A stretch of 64,000 nt of DNA from Pasteurella sp049941595 (GCA_049941595.1 JBNFNA010000002.1:186001-250000); one strand, 5' to 3'; shown: positions 42,068 through 51,334, numbered from the stretch's first letter. Program-made: numbers and translations. The notes: generated by a model not told the origin, from the letters alone.

Positions 42068-42170
42068 GTGAATACTAATGAATACTTGTGAACACTTAAA
42101 AAAGAAGTATTCACTATATAAGATATTAATATATATAATATTTTTTATATTTGTGAATACTGTGAATACT
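42068..42170. repeat. Iteron-flanked AT-rich region, candidate replication origin
   Basis: GTGAATACT-like 9-mers lie at 42068, 42078 and 42088 (10-base phase; GTGAATACT, ATGAATACT, GTGAACACT), inverted at 42106-42114, and again at 42153 and 42162. They flank a 38-base stretch that is A/T except for one G. SaPI origins have the same plan of iterons on both sides of an AT-rich block, and the GTGAACA core recalls the iterons bound by P4 alpha protein. No coding is supported from 41879 to 42604. Confidence 0.65.
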
Positions 42171-42231
42171 TAAATATAAAAAGAAAACTATAAGTAAAAT
42201 ATACTATTGTTTTATTATGGTAAAAATCTTT

Positions 42232-42252
42232 AGTAACCACGATAGTAACCAC
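42232..42252. repeat. Right integrase arm-type module
   Basis: AGTAACCAC occurs at 42232-42240 and 42244-42252, 12 bases apart, matching the left-end module (27477-27497) at 19 of 21 positions. Located 52 bases inside attR. Confidence 0.7.
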
Positions 42253-42303
42253 AACAAAGTTACAAACATATAACAAATTGATAATTATAGATAAATTATA
42301 AAA

Positions 42304-42319
42304 TTCAAGTCCTGTTGGG
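42304..42319. repeat. attR core of the island
   Basis: Exact copy of the 16-base tRNA-end sequence TTCAAGTCCTGTTGGG. It is not followed by the rest of a tRNA, so it is the displaced copy made by integration. Confidence 0.9.
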
Positions 42320-42564
42320 TCATAAATCCATCCCATTTTTCCCCTTTTAATATCTCTTTAACTAAGCGTTATTTTTCTTTATTCATTGATAATAGTATTC
42401 ATCACCGCTGTATTTTTAGTGCAGCTACGCATAAGACTCCACGACAAAAACTTACGTAAAACAACGAAGCAAGTGCATTAAAAAGAGAGAAAAGGATAGG
42501 AACCAACAAGCAAGTTGATGAAGATCGCTATTTGCTATGGGGAACAATATTATTGAATAACAAA

Positions 42565-42592
42565 AAAGCCGTAAGTTAAAACTTACGGCTTT
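42565..42592. terminator. Terminator after tRNA-Ser
   Basis: A 12-bp perfect stem AAAGCCGTAAGT / ACTTACGGCTTT with a 4-base loop and A/T flanks, just beyond the tRNA 3' end. The stretch between attR and here (about 245 bases) shows nothing I can recognise. Confidence 0.85.
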
Positions 42593-42604
42593 CTCTAAAT
42601 TTGA

Positions 42605-42694
42605 TGGCGGAGGAAGTGAGATTCGAACTCACGGAGGGCGTAAACCCTCGCCGGTTTTCAAGACCGGTGCCTTCAACCACTCGACCATTCCTCC
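42605..42694 (-). tRNA. tRNA-Ser(TGA)
   Basis: A 90-base class II tRNA with acceptor stem GGAGGAA/TTCCTCC, anticodon loop CTTGAAA (anticodon TGA), a long variable arm (CGAGGGTTTACGCCCTC), T loop TTCGAAT and encoded CCA. It reads UCN serine codons. Lies between the island and rne. Confidence 0.96.
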
Positions 42695-42838
42695 GTGATT
42701 TAAGCGAGGTGAATAATACGAATTTTACTCTCTTAAGTCAAGCCATTAAATTAATATTTTCATTTAATTGCTTTATTTTACACCAATCTTTTTTATTCAC
42801 CTGACCATTTTACTCAACTTGATAGAATCAAGCTTGTA

Positions 42839-45805
42839 TTAAACATTTTCTACTTGGCTTTCTGCTTTTGTAGGTTCTGCATAAACGTGGCTAATTGCAC
42901 TGTGGTGGCCCGCTGAGCCTTTACCGTGGAAATAATAGCGTGATTCTGTCCAAGCTGGAATACTCACCATTTCAAGCACTTCATCGCTTGCTTTGGCTAA
43001 AGTCATTTCCGATTTAGTATGTTCCACTGCAGAGATTGTGCCTAAACGACCAGTGAAGTTAAAAGTGCGGTCATTTTCTGACATTATTTTCACTTCAACA
43101 GGTTCAGACTGCTCTTTAGTAGCTTCTTCAACAACTGGCTCTGCAGAAACTGCTTCGCCAGCATTACTTTCCACTGCATCAGCTTCTGGCTCAATCACTT
43201 GCTTGGTCACTTCCACAGTTTCAACCAAGGGTTGTTCTGCACTTAAACGATCAAGGGAAGCTTGAACTTTTTTCTCCACAGACTCGTTTGCCGGCTGTGT
43301 CATAAATGGATTAAATGGCTTAGTGCCTTTTTCCATTTCATCAACCACAATATCTATCGCTGGCGTTGTTGCAACGATGTCTTTTGGTTGACCTTGTTGT
43401 TCAAGTAACTCATCTACTGATAAGAACTGCTGAGTTTCTTTCGCATTGCTCACTGCGCTGTAATCGATGCAAACTTTACCGCTCGCAAGCTCTGGTGACG
43501 CAACAGCTGCAAAGAGTGGCATCGGTGATTTTTGCTCTGTTTGATTACGACGACGGCGTTGGTTGCTTACACGTAAATGACGAGGTAAACGACGACGATT
43601 ATCGCGACGTTTTTCGTTTTCACCTTCTTCAGCCACAACCGTTTCATCTGCCAACATTTCTTCTGGAATTTCTACCGCACGTTCTTCAACAGGAAGAACC
43701 TCAGCAACTGCTGCAAGAGGTTTTTCTTCTGTTAACGCAATAGCTTTATCTTCCACCACCTCATCCGTAATACGCACTTTCTTACGTAAATCGCGACGTT
43801 GACGGCGTTGTGTTGTTTGCTCTGTTTTCTCAGTTTCTACCGCATCGACTTGCGTTTCTAAAGCAACTGGCGCTGTTACCGCATTTTCTGTTGCATTTGC
43901 TTTGCGATTGCGTTTACGTTCTGATTTCGGCGGACGAGCAACAACCTCTTCTTCATTACGTTTTGGCGTATTTTCACGTTCACCATTTTCTGAACGAGAA
44001 CGGCGGTTATTACGACGCTCTTGGTTACGGCGATTGCGATTATTACGGGTGCGAGGGTGCTTAGTTTTTTCCTCTTCAGCAGGTTTACTTTGAAATAACG
44101 CTTTAATTTTTGCCACAATGCGTGCTAGTAAAGACGGTTTTTGCTCGACTTTTTTCTCTGGCACTGGGGCTGGTGTTGGAATTGAAATAGAAACAGCCGC
44201 ACTTTCTAACACGCTTTCAGTGGTGACTGCTGCCGTTTCAATATTGCGTGACACTAAAGATTCTTCAGGCACGAAATGCTCATCTTGTTCTTGATGAAGC
44301 TTCACTAAGTTATAGCTTAACTCATTCACTTCTTCGCCATCACGCACACGGAATACGCTGAAATGTGGCGTTTCCATTGCTTCATTTGGCACAACGATAA
44401 CATCTACATCGTGACGCTTCTCAATGTTGCTGATTGCGCGACGTTTTTCATTCAATAAGTAAGAAGCGATTTCCACAGGCACAATGGTGTGAACTTGCTT
44501 CGTATTTTCTTTTAATGCTTCTTCTTCGATTAAACGTAAAATCGATAAAGAAAGTGATTCATTATCGCGGATTTTACCCGTTCCTTGGCAGCGTGGGCAG
44601 ACGTGGTGAGAAGACTCACCTAACGATGGGCTTAAACGCTGACGTGACATTTCTAATAAACCGAAACGGGAAATACGGCTAATTTGAATACGTGCACGAT
44701 CTTGACGAACGGCATCACGAATGCGATTTTCAACTTCACGTTGATGACGAACTGGTGTCATATCGATAAAGTCGATCACGATCAAACCACCTAAGTCACG
44801 TAAACGCAATTGACGAGCAATTTCATCTGCCGCTTCTAAGTTGGTGTTTAATGCAGTTTCTTCAATGTCACCACCACGTGTTGAACGTGATGAGTTAATA
44901 TCAATCGCTGTTAATGCTTCTGTTACATCAATAACTATTGAGCCGCCAGACGGTAAACGCACTTCACGTTGGAACGCAGATTCAATTTGCGATTCAATTT
45001 GATAGTGGCTGAAAAGTGGTACTTCACCTTGGTAAAGTTTCACACGATGAATGAAATCAGGGCGCACTAATTTAATATGTGCTTTTGCCTTTTCATACAC
45101 TTTCGGACTATCAATTAAGATTTCACCAATATCACGACGTAGGTAATCGCGGATTGCACGCACGATCACATCACTTTCTTGGTGAATTAAGAATGGGGCA
45201 GGACGGCTTTGTGAAGCTTGTTTAATCGCTTCCCAATGGTGTAGCAACACTTTTAAGTCCCATTGTAATTCTTCTGGGGATTTACCCACACCAGCGGTAC
45301 GCACAATTAAGCCGACACCATCTGGCACTTCTAAAGAACTCAATGCATCTTTTAACTCTAGGCGCTCATCACCCTCAATACGACGTGAAATGCCTCCTGC
45401 TCTTGGATTATTTGGCATAATCACCAAATAACTACCTGCTAAAGAAACAAAGGTCGTCAATGCTGCACCTTTGTTTCCGCGCTCTTCCTTGTTTACTTGA
45501 ACGATAACTTCTTGTCCTTCGCTCAAAATATCACGAATATTTGGACGACCTTGATAAACATAGTCATCAGGGAAATACTCACGTGCAATTTCTTTTAACG
45601 GTAAGAAACCGTGGCGTTCTGCGCCATAGTCAACAAACGCAGCTTCAAGACTTGGTTCAACGCGAGTAATACGGCCTTTGTAAATGTTTGCTTTTTTCTG
45701 TTCGTGTCCTGGACTTTCAATATCCAAGTCAAATAAACGTTGCCCATCAACAAGCGCAACGCGCAACTCTTCTTTTTGAGTTGCATTGATTAACATTCTT
45801 TTCAT
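42839..45805 (-). CDS. rne: Ribonuclease E
   Basis: Essential endoribonuclease and scaffold of the RNA degradosome. The 988 residues start MKRMLINATQKEELRVALVD with the S1 RNA-binding domain (about 35-125), the 5' sensor and the DNase I-like catalytic site (VIDVTEALTAIDINSSRST, GLIVIDFIDM), and the zinc-link CPRCQGTG (about 404). The C-terminal half is long, low-complexity and charged, with arginine-rich RNA-binding patches (RNNRNRRNQERRNNRR, RRRLPRHLRVSNQRRRR) and a conserved end (FTGRLGTISAVEHTKSEM). A hairpin lies in its 5' leader, consistent with autoregulation. Confidence 0.97.
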   Translation of the reverse strand: MKRMLINATQKEELRVALVDGQRLFDLDIESPGHEQKKANIYKGRITRVEPSLEAAFVDYGAERHGFLPLKEIAREYFPDDYVYQGRPNIRDILSEGQEVIVQVNKEERGNKGAALTTFVSLAGSYLVIMPNNPRAGGISRRIEGDERLELKDALSSLEVPDGVGLIVRTAGVGKSPEELQWDLKVLLHHWEAIKQASQSRPAPFLIHQESDVIVRAIRDYLRRDIGEILIDSPKVYEKAKAHIKLVRPDFIHRVKLYQGEVPLFSHYQIESQIESAFQREVRLPSGGSIVIDVTEALTAIDINSSRSTRGGDIEETALNTNLEAADEIARQLRLRDLGGLIVIDFIDMTPVRHQREVENRIRDAVRQDRARIQISRISRFGLLEMSRQRLSPSLGESSHHVCPRCQGTGKIRDNESLSLSILRLIEEEALKENTKQVHTIVPVEIASYLLNEKRRAISNIEKRHDVDVIVVPNEAMETPHFSVFRVRDGEEVNELSYNLVKLHQEQDEHFVPEESLVSRNIETAAVTTESVLESAAVSISIPTPAPVPEKKVEQKPSLLARIVAKIKALFQSKPAEEEKTKHPRTRNNRNRRNQERRNNRRSRSENGERENTPKRNEEEVVARPPKSERKRNRKANATENAVTAPVALETQVDAVETEKTEQTTQRRQRRDLRKKVRITDEVVEDKAIALTEEKPLAAVAEVLPVEERAVEIPEEMLADETVVAEEGENEKRRDNRRRLPRHLRVSNQRRRRNQTEQKSPMPLFAAVASPELASGKVCIDYSAVSNAKETQQFLSVDELLEQQGQPKDIVATTPAIDIVVDEMEKGTKPFNPFMTQPANESVEKKVQASLDRLSAEQPLVETVEVTKQVIEPEADAVESNAGEAVSAEPVVEEATKEQSEPVEVKIMSENDRTFNFTGRLGTISAVEHTKSEMTLAKASDEVLEMVSIPAWTESRYYFHGKGSAGHHSAISHVYAEPTKAESQVENV

Positions 45806-45933
45806 TATTTGTACTCTATATTTTTATTCTGATTTTAATAAAAAATGACCGCACTTTTGTCTTAGTAATCGACCTCGTGTCTGTCGCAGAATGTCTGTCT
45901 CTCGACTGTCATCTGCTGGGTGCATTGATCACC

Positions 45934-45964
45934 TTACTAAAGAAAATAAATTGACCTTTAGTAA
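45934..45964 (-). promoter_or_regulatory. Hairpin in the rne leader
   Basis: A 9-bp perfect inverted repeat TTACTAAAG / CTTTAGTAA with a 13-base loop, 129 bases upstream of the rne start. E. coli rne has a structured leader that RNase E itself reads for feedback; this may be the counterpart. An uptake signal lies between it and the start (45848-45856). Confidence 0.45.
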
Positions 45965-46232
45965 AACAAAATCGGATATGGAAAATGATTTTGCAAGCAA
46001 TACGCCATTTTTTAATGTTTTAGTTTAAAAATCGCTGATTTATTAATGTCTTATGCCATTTGCTGCATTATATACGCTCAACGATAGCGCTCCATTTTTA
46101 AGTCAATTTAATGACATAAAAATACGCCCTATTATGGACTTATCACTCTCATTTATCAAGGTAATTTTAATCATCCAAGGCTTTCTAAAATATGGTATGA
46201 TCAGTGCAATTTTAGCCAGAAAGAATATTCAA

Positions 46233-47204
46233 ATGAGCAATAAAACTGACGAAAAAATCATCAATCAAAGCGTAAAAATGCTCACGATTAGTGAAGATGA
46301 AGCGGGGCAACGCATTGATAACTATTTATTAGCCAAACTGAAAGGCGTGCCAAAAAGTTTAATTTACCGCATTTTGCGTAAAGGTGAAGTGCGTGTAAAC
46401 AAAGGTCGTATCAAACCAGAATATAAATTACAAGCCAACGATATTGTGCGTGTTCCGCCTGTGCGTGTATCTGAAAAAGAACAAGCACCGGTTTCCACAA
46501 AATTAAATAAAGTCAATCAGTTAGAAAATCAGATTTTATTTGAAGACGATTGTTTATTAGTGCTTAACAAGCCGTCTGGCATTGCTGTGCACGGCGGCAG
46601 TGGGTTGAATTTTGGTGTGATTGAAGCCTTACGTGCACTTCGTCCAGATGCGCGTTTTCTTGAGTTAGTACACCGTTTAGACCGTGATACCTCAGGCATT
46701 TTATTAGTTGCGAAAAAACGTTCTGCATTACGCAATTTACACGAACAATTACGTGAAAAAACCGTACAAAAAGACTATTTAGCCTTAGTGCGTGGGCAGT
46801 GGCAATCGCACTGCAAAGTGGTTAAAGCACCATTATTGAAAAATGAACTCTCAAGCGGCGAGCGTATCGTACGAGTGAGTGAACAAGGCAAACCGTCTGA
46901 AACACGTTTTTCTATTGAAGAACGTTATGAAAACGCCACTTTAGTGAAAGCATCGCCTGTGACGGGGCGTACTCATCAAATTCGTGTGCATACACAATAT
47001 GCAGGACACCCCATTGCGCTCGACGATAAATACGGTGACAAACAATTTGATGAGCAAATGAGTGAAGTTGGTTTAAAACGCTTATTTCTTCACGCTTTTT
47101 CCATTCGTTTTGAGCACCCAAAATCTGGGGAAACACTACGTATCAATGCCCCACTTGATAATGAAATGAAAGGCATTTTGAAGAAATTACGTGAGCAAAA
47201 GTAG
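46233..47204 (+). CDS. rluC: 23S rRNA pseudouridine synthase RluC
   Basis: Makes pseudouridine at 955, 2504 and 2580 of 23S rRNA. From ATG 46233 (MSNKTDEKIINQSVKMLTIS) it has 323 residues, close to E. coli RluC (319), with an S4 RNA-binding domain (KGVPKSLIYRILRKGEVRVN) and the RluA catalytic motif HRLDRDTSGILLVAK. Starts further upstream to 46053 are in-frame but add a poor, non-conserved leader. Divergent from rne, as in E. coli. Confidence 0.95.
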   Translation: MSNKTDEKIINQSVKMLTISEDEAGQRIDNYLLAKLKGVPKSLIYRILRKGEVRVNKGRIKPEYKLQANDIVRVPPVRVSEKEQAPVSTKLNKVNQLENQILFEDDCLLVLNKPSGIAVHGGSGLNFGVIEALRALRPDARFLELVHRLDRDTSGILLVAKKRSALRNLHEQLREKTVQKDYLALVRGQWQSHCKVVKAPLLKNELSSGERIVRVSEQGKPSETRFSIEERYENATLVKASPVTGRTHQIRVHTQYAGHPIALDDKYGDKQFDEQMSEVGLKRLFLHAFSIRFEHPKSGETLRINAPLDNEMKGILKKLREQK

Positions 47205-47283
47205 CTGTTTTTCTAGTATTATCGACAGGTAACTTAACATTTAAGCCTGTTAGTTAAGTTATTTATTCATAGAGAGAGCGAAT

Positions 47284-47988
47284 ATGTCAAAAAAACCCAA
47301 AATTGTTGTACTAACAGGCGCAGGGATTTCTGCAGAATCAGGCATTAGAACATTCCGCGCCGCTGATGGTTTATGGGAAAACCATCGTGTTGAAGATGTT
47401 GCAACACCCGAAGGATTTGCACGCGATCCAAAATTAGTTCAGCGCTTTTATAATGAACGTCGCAAACAATTATTCTCTGATGAAGTGAAACCGAATGTAG
47501 CGCATCTTGCCTTAGCTGAATTAGAGAAAAAGATCGGCAATAATCTTTTAGTTGTCACACAAAATGTGGATAACTTACACGAACGTGCAGGATCAAAAAA
47601 TATTATCCATATGCACGGTGAGTTATTAAAAGTACGCTGTGTGAAATCCGGTCAGATTTATGATTGGCAAGAGGATATCACTGCTCAAGACAAATGTCAG
47701 TGCTGTGCAACGCCTCAAACTTTGCGACCGCACATCGTGTGGTTTGGCGAGATCCCGTTAGAAATGGAAAAAATTCAGACCGCACTTTCTGAATGTGATT
47801 ATTTTATTTCGATTGGGACTTCAGGCAATGTCTACCCAGCAGCAGGCTTTGTGCGTGAAGCCTTATTTTATGGGGCACATACCGTAGAGCTAAATTTAGA
47901 GCCGAGCCAAGTGCGGTCAAATTTTGCAGAATTTCATTATGGTAAAGCGAGTGAAGTTGTACCGAATTACTTAAAACAATTTCTGTAA
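47284..47988 (+). CDS. cobB: NAD-dependent protein deacylase (sirtuin)
   Basis: Removes acyl groups from lysines using NAD. The 234 residues show the sirtuin NAD loop (GAGISAESGIRTFRAADGLW), the TQNVDNLHERAG and HMHGE catalytic-His motif, and a zinc pair (CVKSGQIYDW, KCQCCATP). Two uptake signals lie inside it (47779-47787 reverse, 47909-47917). A shared terminator separates it from brnQ. Confidence 0.95.
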   Translation: MSKKPKIVVLTGAGISAESGIRTFRAADGLWENHRVEDVATPEGFARDPKLVQRFYNERRKQLFSDEVKPNVAHLALAELEKKIGNNLLVVTQNVDNLHERAGSKNIIHMHGELLKVRCVKSGQIYDWQEDITAQDKCQCCATPQTLRPHIVWFGEIPLEMEKIQTALSECDYFISIGTSGNVYPAAGFVREALFYGAHTVELNLEPSQVRSNFAEFHYGKASEVVPNYLKQFL

Positions 47989-48007
47989 AACCGTATAACA
48001 AGCAATA

Positions 48008-48039
48008 AAAAAGGTCTAGCAATGATGCTAGACCTTTTT
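48008..48039. terminator. Bidirectional terminator between cobB and brnQ
   Basis: A 13-bp perfect stem AAAAAGGTCTAGC / GCTAGACCTTTTT with a 6-base loop and runs of A and T. Confidence 0.9.
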
Positions 48040-48053
48040 GTTATGGAAACGAA

Positions 48054-49358
48054 TTATTTCGCACAAGAAGCCTTACAAGGGACTACTTTTGCGATAATTA
48101 AACCAACGATACAACCAAAAATCGCTACTGGTAACCATTCCATAGATTGTGCTTTAAGCGGTAAACCTGCAACAAGTTCTGAACCCATTACTGAAAGGAT
48201 TGACACGATAGTCACTAAAACAAGTGGAAGACCTTTCGCTAATTTTGGTAATGGCATAACTAAGTTGACTAATAACAATAACATTGCTGTCATTGAAATT
48301 GGGTAAAGCACTAATAATACAGGAACTGATTTACTGATTACAGCGTTTAAGCCTTGGTTTGCTAAACCGAAACCAATTAATGTGAATAAAATCGCATAGT
48401 TACGGTAAGAAATCGCAGGGAAAATGCTGTTGAAGTAAGATGATGTTGCAACAACTAAACCAATCGCAGTAGTTAAACACGCAAGCGTTACGATTAAGCC
48501 AAGTAAGCTACGACCTAATTCACCAAATGATTGTGCAGTTGCTTCATTTAAGATGAACACACCTAAGTTTTGACCTTTTACACTCACATCAGCAAGGGTT
48601 TCTGCGGTTAATAGCATATTGTTACCAATCCAACCGATTGCAATATAAATGAACGCAAGTGCAAGTGCTGCAACGATACTTGCTAAAGTTGCCTGTTTGG
48701 TGAAGCTGCTGCTCTTATCACTTTTCGAACGAATTGCATTCATTACGACAACAGAGAAAGCGAATGACGCTAATACGTCCATTGTTTGATAACCTTCGAT
48801 AAAGCCAGTGATTAATGGGTTTTGCATTGTATCTAAGGTATTTTCGTGCTCACCGCCAAGTAAAATACTTGCCATACGTACTACAAGCGCAATGATCGCT
48901 ACTAAAAGTGCTGGTGTTAAGATTGCGCCAATGCGGTCCACCATTTTTGTTGGGTTTAAACTTACCCATAACGTGATACCAAAATAAATGAGGGTAAAAA
49001 TAAATAATACAACGGTGTCTGTACCACCAATAAATGGGATCACTGCCATATCAAATGCAGTTGCAGCAGTACGTGGTATGGCGAAGAATGGTCCAATGGT
49101 TAAGTAAATTGCACCAAGCAATAAAATAGAAATCCACGGGTGAATATCTTCTAGTGCTTTTTTATAGCCACCTTCATAGCGTGTTGCCACTAAAATACCT
49201 AATAGAGGTAAGCCCACACCTGTTGCTACGAAACCAATAATCGCTGGCCAGAAACCGACACCACTTTCAAAACCTAGCTTAGGAGGGAAAATCAAGTTCC
49301 CCGCCCCGAAAAAGATGGCGAATAACATAAAGCCAACCACAAATGTGTTTTTGTTCAT
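48054..49358 (-). CDS. brnQ: Branched-chain amino acid transporter BrnQ
   Basis: Sodium-coupled importer of Leu, Ile and Val in the inner membrane (LIVCS family). From ATG 49358 (MNKNTFVVGFMLFAIFFGAG) it has 434 residues with about 12 membrane segments; GNLIFPPKLG at the N-terminus is typical. A TTG four codons upstream is not needed. Convergent with cobB. Confidence 0.94.
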   Translation of the reverse strand: MNKNTFVVGFMLFAIFFGAGNLIFPPKLGFESGVGFWPAIIGFVATGVGLPLLGILVATRYEGGYKKALEDIHPWISILLLGAIYLTIGPFFAIPRTAATAFDMAVIPFIGGTDTVVLFIFTLIYFGITLWVSLNPTKMVDRIGAILTPALLVAIIALVVRMASILLGGEHENTLDTMQNPLITGFIEGYQTMDVLASFAFSVVVMNAIRSKSDKSSSFTKQATLASIVAALALAFIYIAIGWIGNNMLLTAETLADVSVKGQNLGVFILNEATAQSFGELGRSLLGLIVTLACLTTAIGLVVATSSYFNSIFPAISYRNYAILFTLIGFGLANQGLNAVISKSVPVLLVLYPISMTAMLLLLVNLVMPLPKLAKGLPLVLVTIVSILSVMGSELVAGLPLKAQSMEWLPVAIFGCIVGLIIAKVVPCKASCAK

Positions 49359-49581
49359 ATAAAACCTCAAGTTAAAAAATATAAATAATGCTTTTAATAT
49401 ATAAGAAAATAGAAAAACGTAACATTCTACTATACAAATAAGGGATTACCTATAAATGCGTGATAAAAAATGCACAATTATTGGATAAAATTCAAAATCT
49501 CCTGTTAAATTCAGGGGTAAATTAGAATAATGTTAAAGTAAAGCAGAAAGAGGGGCTTTACGAGAAAACCTTGCACAACGA

Positions 49582-49610
49582 TTGAGTTAATCTTCCCTTT
49601 GCTGTAAACT
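49582..49610 (+). promoter_or_regulatory. Putative pyrG promoter
   Basis: TTGAGT and TAAACT are exactly 17 bases apart in the 318-base divergent brnQ-pyrG gap. I see nothing else recognisable in the gap. Confidence 0.45.
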
Positions 49611-49676
49611 ACTCTCCCGTCTTGATTATTCATTCAATCCAATAATCCTTTTTTCATATCAATAGTTAGGTTTCAT

Positions 49677-51305
49677 ATGGCTACAAATTATATTTTTGTA
49701 ACGGGCGGTGTTGTATCTTCCCTAGGTAAAGGTATTGCTGCGGCATCATTAGCGGCGATCTTAGAAGCTCGTGGTTTAAAAGTAACAATGTTAAAACTGG
49801 ATCCTTATATTAACGTCGATCCAGGCACAATGAGCCCAACTCAACACGGTGAAGTGTTTGTAACCCAAGACGGGGCAGAAACGGATTTAGATTTAGGTCA
49901 CTACGAGCGTTTCATTCGCACTAAAATGACGAAACGTAATAACTTCACAACAGGTAAAATCTATTCTGAAGTGTTACGTAAAGAACGTCGTGGCGACTAT
50001 TTAGGTGCGACCATTCAAGTTATTCCACATATTACTAACGAAATCAAATCGCGTGTGATTGATGGTGCAGCCGGTCACGATGTAGCTATCGTTGAAGTCG
50101 GCGGTACAGTAGGTGATATCGAATCCCTTCCATTCTTAGAGGCACTTCGCCAATTAGCAGTGCAAGTGGGTCGTGAGCGCACAATTTTTATGCACTTAAC
50201 GTTAGTGCCATATATTCCAACTGCTGGCGAAGTGAAAACTAAACCAACCCAACATTCTGTAAAAGAATTATTATCTATTGGTATCCAGCCAGATGTATTG
50301 GTGTGCCGTTCAGATCGTATGATCCCACCAAATGAGCGTGCGAAAATCGCCTTATTCTGTAACGTACCAGAAAGAGCGGTCATTTCATTAAAAGATGTGA
50401 GCTCAATTTACCAAATTCCAGCCTTATTAAAATCACAAGGTTTAGATGAGTTCATCTGCCAACGTTTCCACTTAGACTGCCCAGAAGCAGATCTTTCAGA
50501 ATGGGAACAAGTGTTATACCAAGAAGCAAACCCAACAGGTGAAGTCACTATTGGTATGGTGGGTAAATACACTGAATTGCCAGATGCCTATAAATCTGTG
50601 AATGAGGCATTAAAACACGCAGGTTTAAAAAATCGCTTAAATGTAACGATCAAATACATCGACTCACAAGATGTGGAAACCAAAGGCACCGAAGTGCTAC
50701 AAGGTGTAGACGGTATTTTAGTGCCGGGTGGCTTCGGTAATCGTGGCGTAGAAGGCAAAATCTTAACCGCACAATATGCACGTGAAAACAACATACCTTA
50801 TTTAGGTATCTGTTTAGGTATGCAAGTTGCCTACATCGAATATGCACGTAACGTTGCAGGCTTAGCGAATGCAAACTCCACAGAATTTGACCGCACTTGT
50901 GAGTACCCAGTCGTGGGCTTAATCACAGAATGGCAAGATGCGGAAGGCAACATTGAAACCCGTACCGATAAGTCTGATTTAGGTGGCACAATGCGTTTAG
51001 GTGCACAACAATGCCATTTAATCGAAGGCAGCAAAGCACGTGAGCTTTATGGTGCGGAAACTATCGAAGAACGTCACCGCCACCGTTACGAAGTGAACAA
51101 CGTGTTACGTCCGCAAGTAGAAAAAGCAGGCTTAAAAATCACGGGGTTATCGGCAGACAAAAAATTAGTGGAAATCATTGAAGTGCCAAACCACCCTTGG
51201 TTTGTTGCGTGCCAATTCCACCCAGAATTTACGTCAACCCCGCGTGATGGTCACCCATTATTCGCAGGCTTCGTGAAAGCTGCAAAAGAAAATCAGAAAA
51301 AATAA
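49677..51305 (+). CDS. pyrG: CTP synthase
   Basis: Converts UTP to CTP with ATP and glutamine, the last step of pyrimidine nucleotide synthesis. The 542 residues begin MATNYIFVTGGVVSSLGKGI (amidoligase P-loop), then the glutamine amidotransferase half with the catalytic Cys in YLGICLGMQ (about 380) and His/Glu in CQFHPEFTS. Followed by eno, as in E. coli. Confidence 0.97.
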   Translation: MATNYIFVTGGVVSSLGKGIAAASLAAILEARGLKVTMLKLDPYINVDPGTMSPTQHGEVFVTQDGAETDLDLGHYERFIRTKMTKRNNFTTGKIYSEVLRKERRGDYLGATIQVIPHITNEIKSRVIDGAAGHDVAIVEVGGTVGDIESLPFLEALRQLAVQVGRERTIFMHLTLVPYIPTAGEVKTKPTQHSVKELLSIGIQPDVLVCRSDRMIPPNERAKIALFCNVPERAVISLKDVSSIYQIPALLKSQGLDEFICQRFHLDCPEADLSEWEQVLYQEANPTGEVTIGMVGKYTELPDAYKSVNEALKHAGLKNRLNVTIKYIDSQDVETKGTEVLQGVDGILVPGGFGNRGVEGKILTAQYARENNIPYLGICLGMQVAYIEYARNVAGLANANSTEFDRTCEYPVVGLITEWQDAEGNIETRTDKSDLGGTMRLGAQQCHLIEGSKARELYGAETIEERHRHRYEVNNVLRPQVEKAGLKITGLSADKKLVEIIEVPNHPWFVACQFHPEFTSTPRDGHPLFAGFVKAAKENQKK

Positions 51306-51310
51306 TTCAT

Positions 51311-51334
51311 AACCCCACATTTGTGGGGTTTATT
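51311..51334 (+). terminator. Terminator after pyrG
   Basis: AACCCCACA / TGTGGGGTT (9 bp) with a 2-base centre, followed by TATTTT. An uptake signal lies further on at 51376-51384. Confidence 0.8.

Larger units (their letters stand above)
27330..42319. mobile_element. Capsid-forming PICI-like phage satellite
   Basis: A 14,990-bp island between 16-bp direct repeats of a tRNA 3' end. It holds integrase, AlpA, a P4-type replication helicase, small regulators, cargo, and an HK97-type head/packaging cassette from TerL to major capsid plus a gpU-like tail terminator. No tail tube, tape measure, baseplate, fibre, holin or endolysin is present. Size, tRNA site, int/alpA/rep core and head-only gene set are those of capsid-forming phage-inducible chromosomal islands, which mobilise with a helper's tails. 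Only four exact uptake signals occur in it, about half the density of the flanks. Apparent frameshifts in the capsid gene and one cargo gene leave its activity uncertain. Confidence 0.85.

Noticed and set aside
42304..42330. A second tRNA at attR
   Set aside because: Only the 16-base core is present; there is no cloverleaf around it.
41911..42336. Two short minus-strand frames rich in Phe, Ile and Tyr
   Set aside because: They lie across the iterons and arm sites in very A/T-rich DNA, lack ribosome-binding sites and look like chance frames.
42320..42560. A short plus-strand frame (DEDRYLLWGTILLNN) between attR and the tRNA-Ser terminator
   Set aside because: No clear start or ribosome-binding site and it runs into the terminator; no family recognised.
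43500..44100. Long open frames opposite the rne C-terminal region
   Set aside because: They are shadows caused by the biased, charged-residue codons of RNase E and contain no domain-like sequence.
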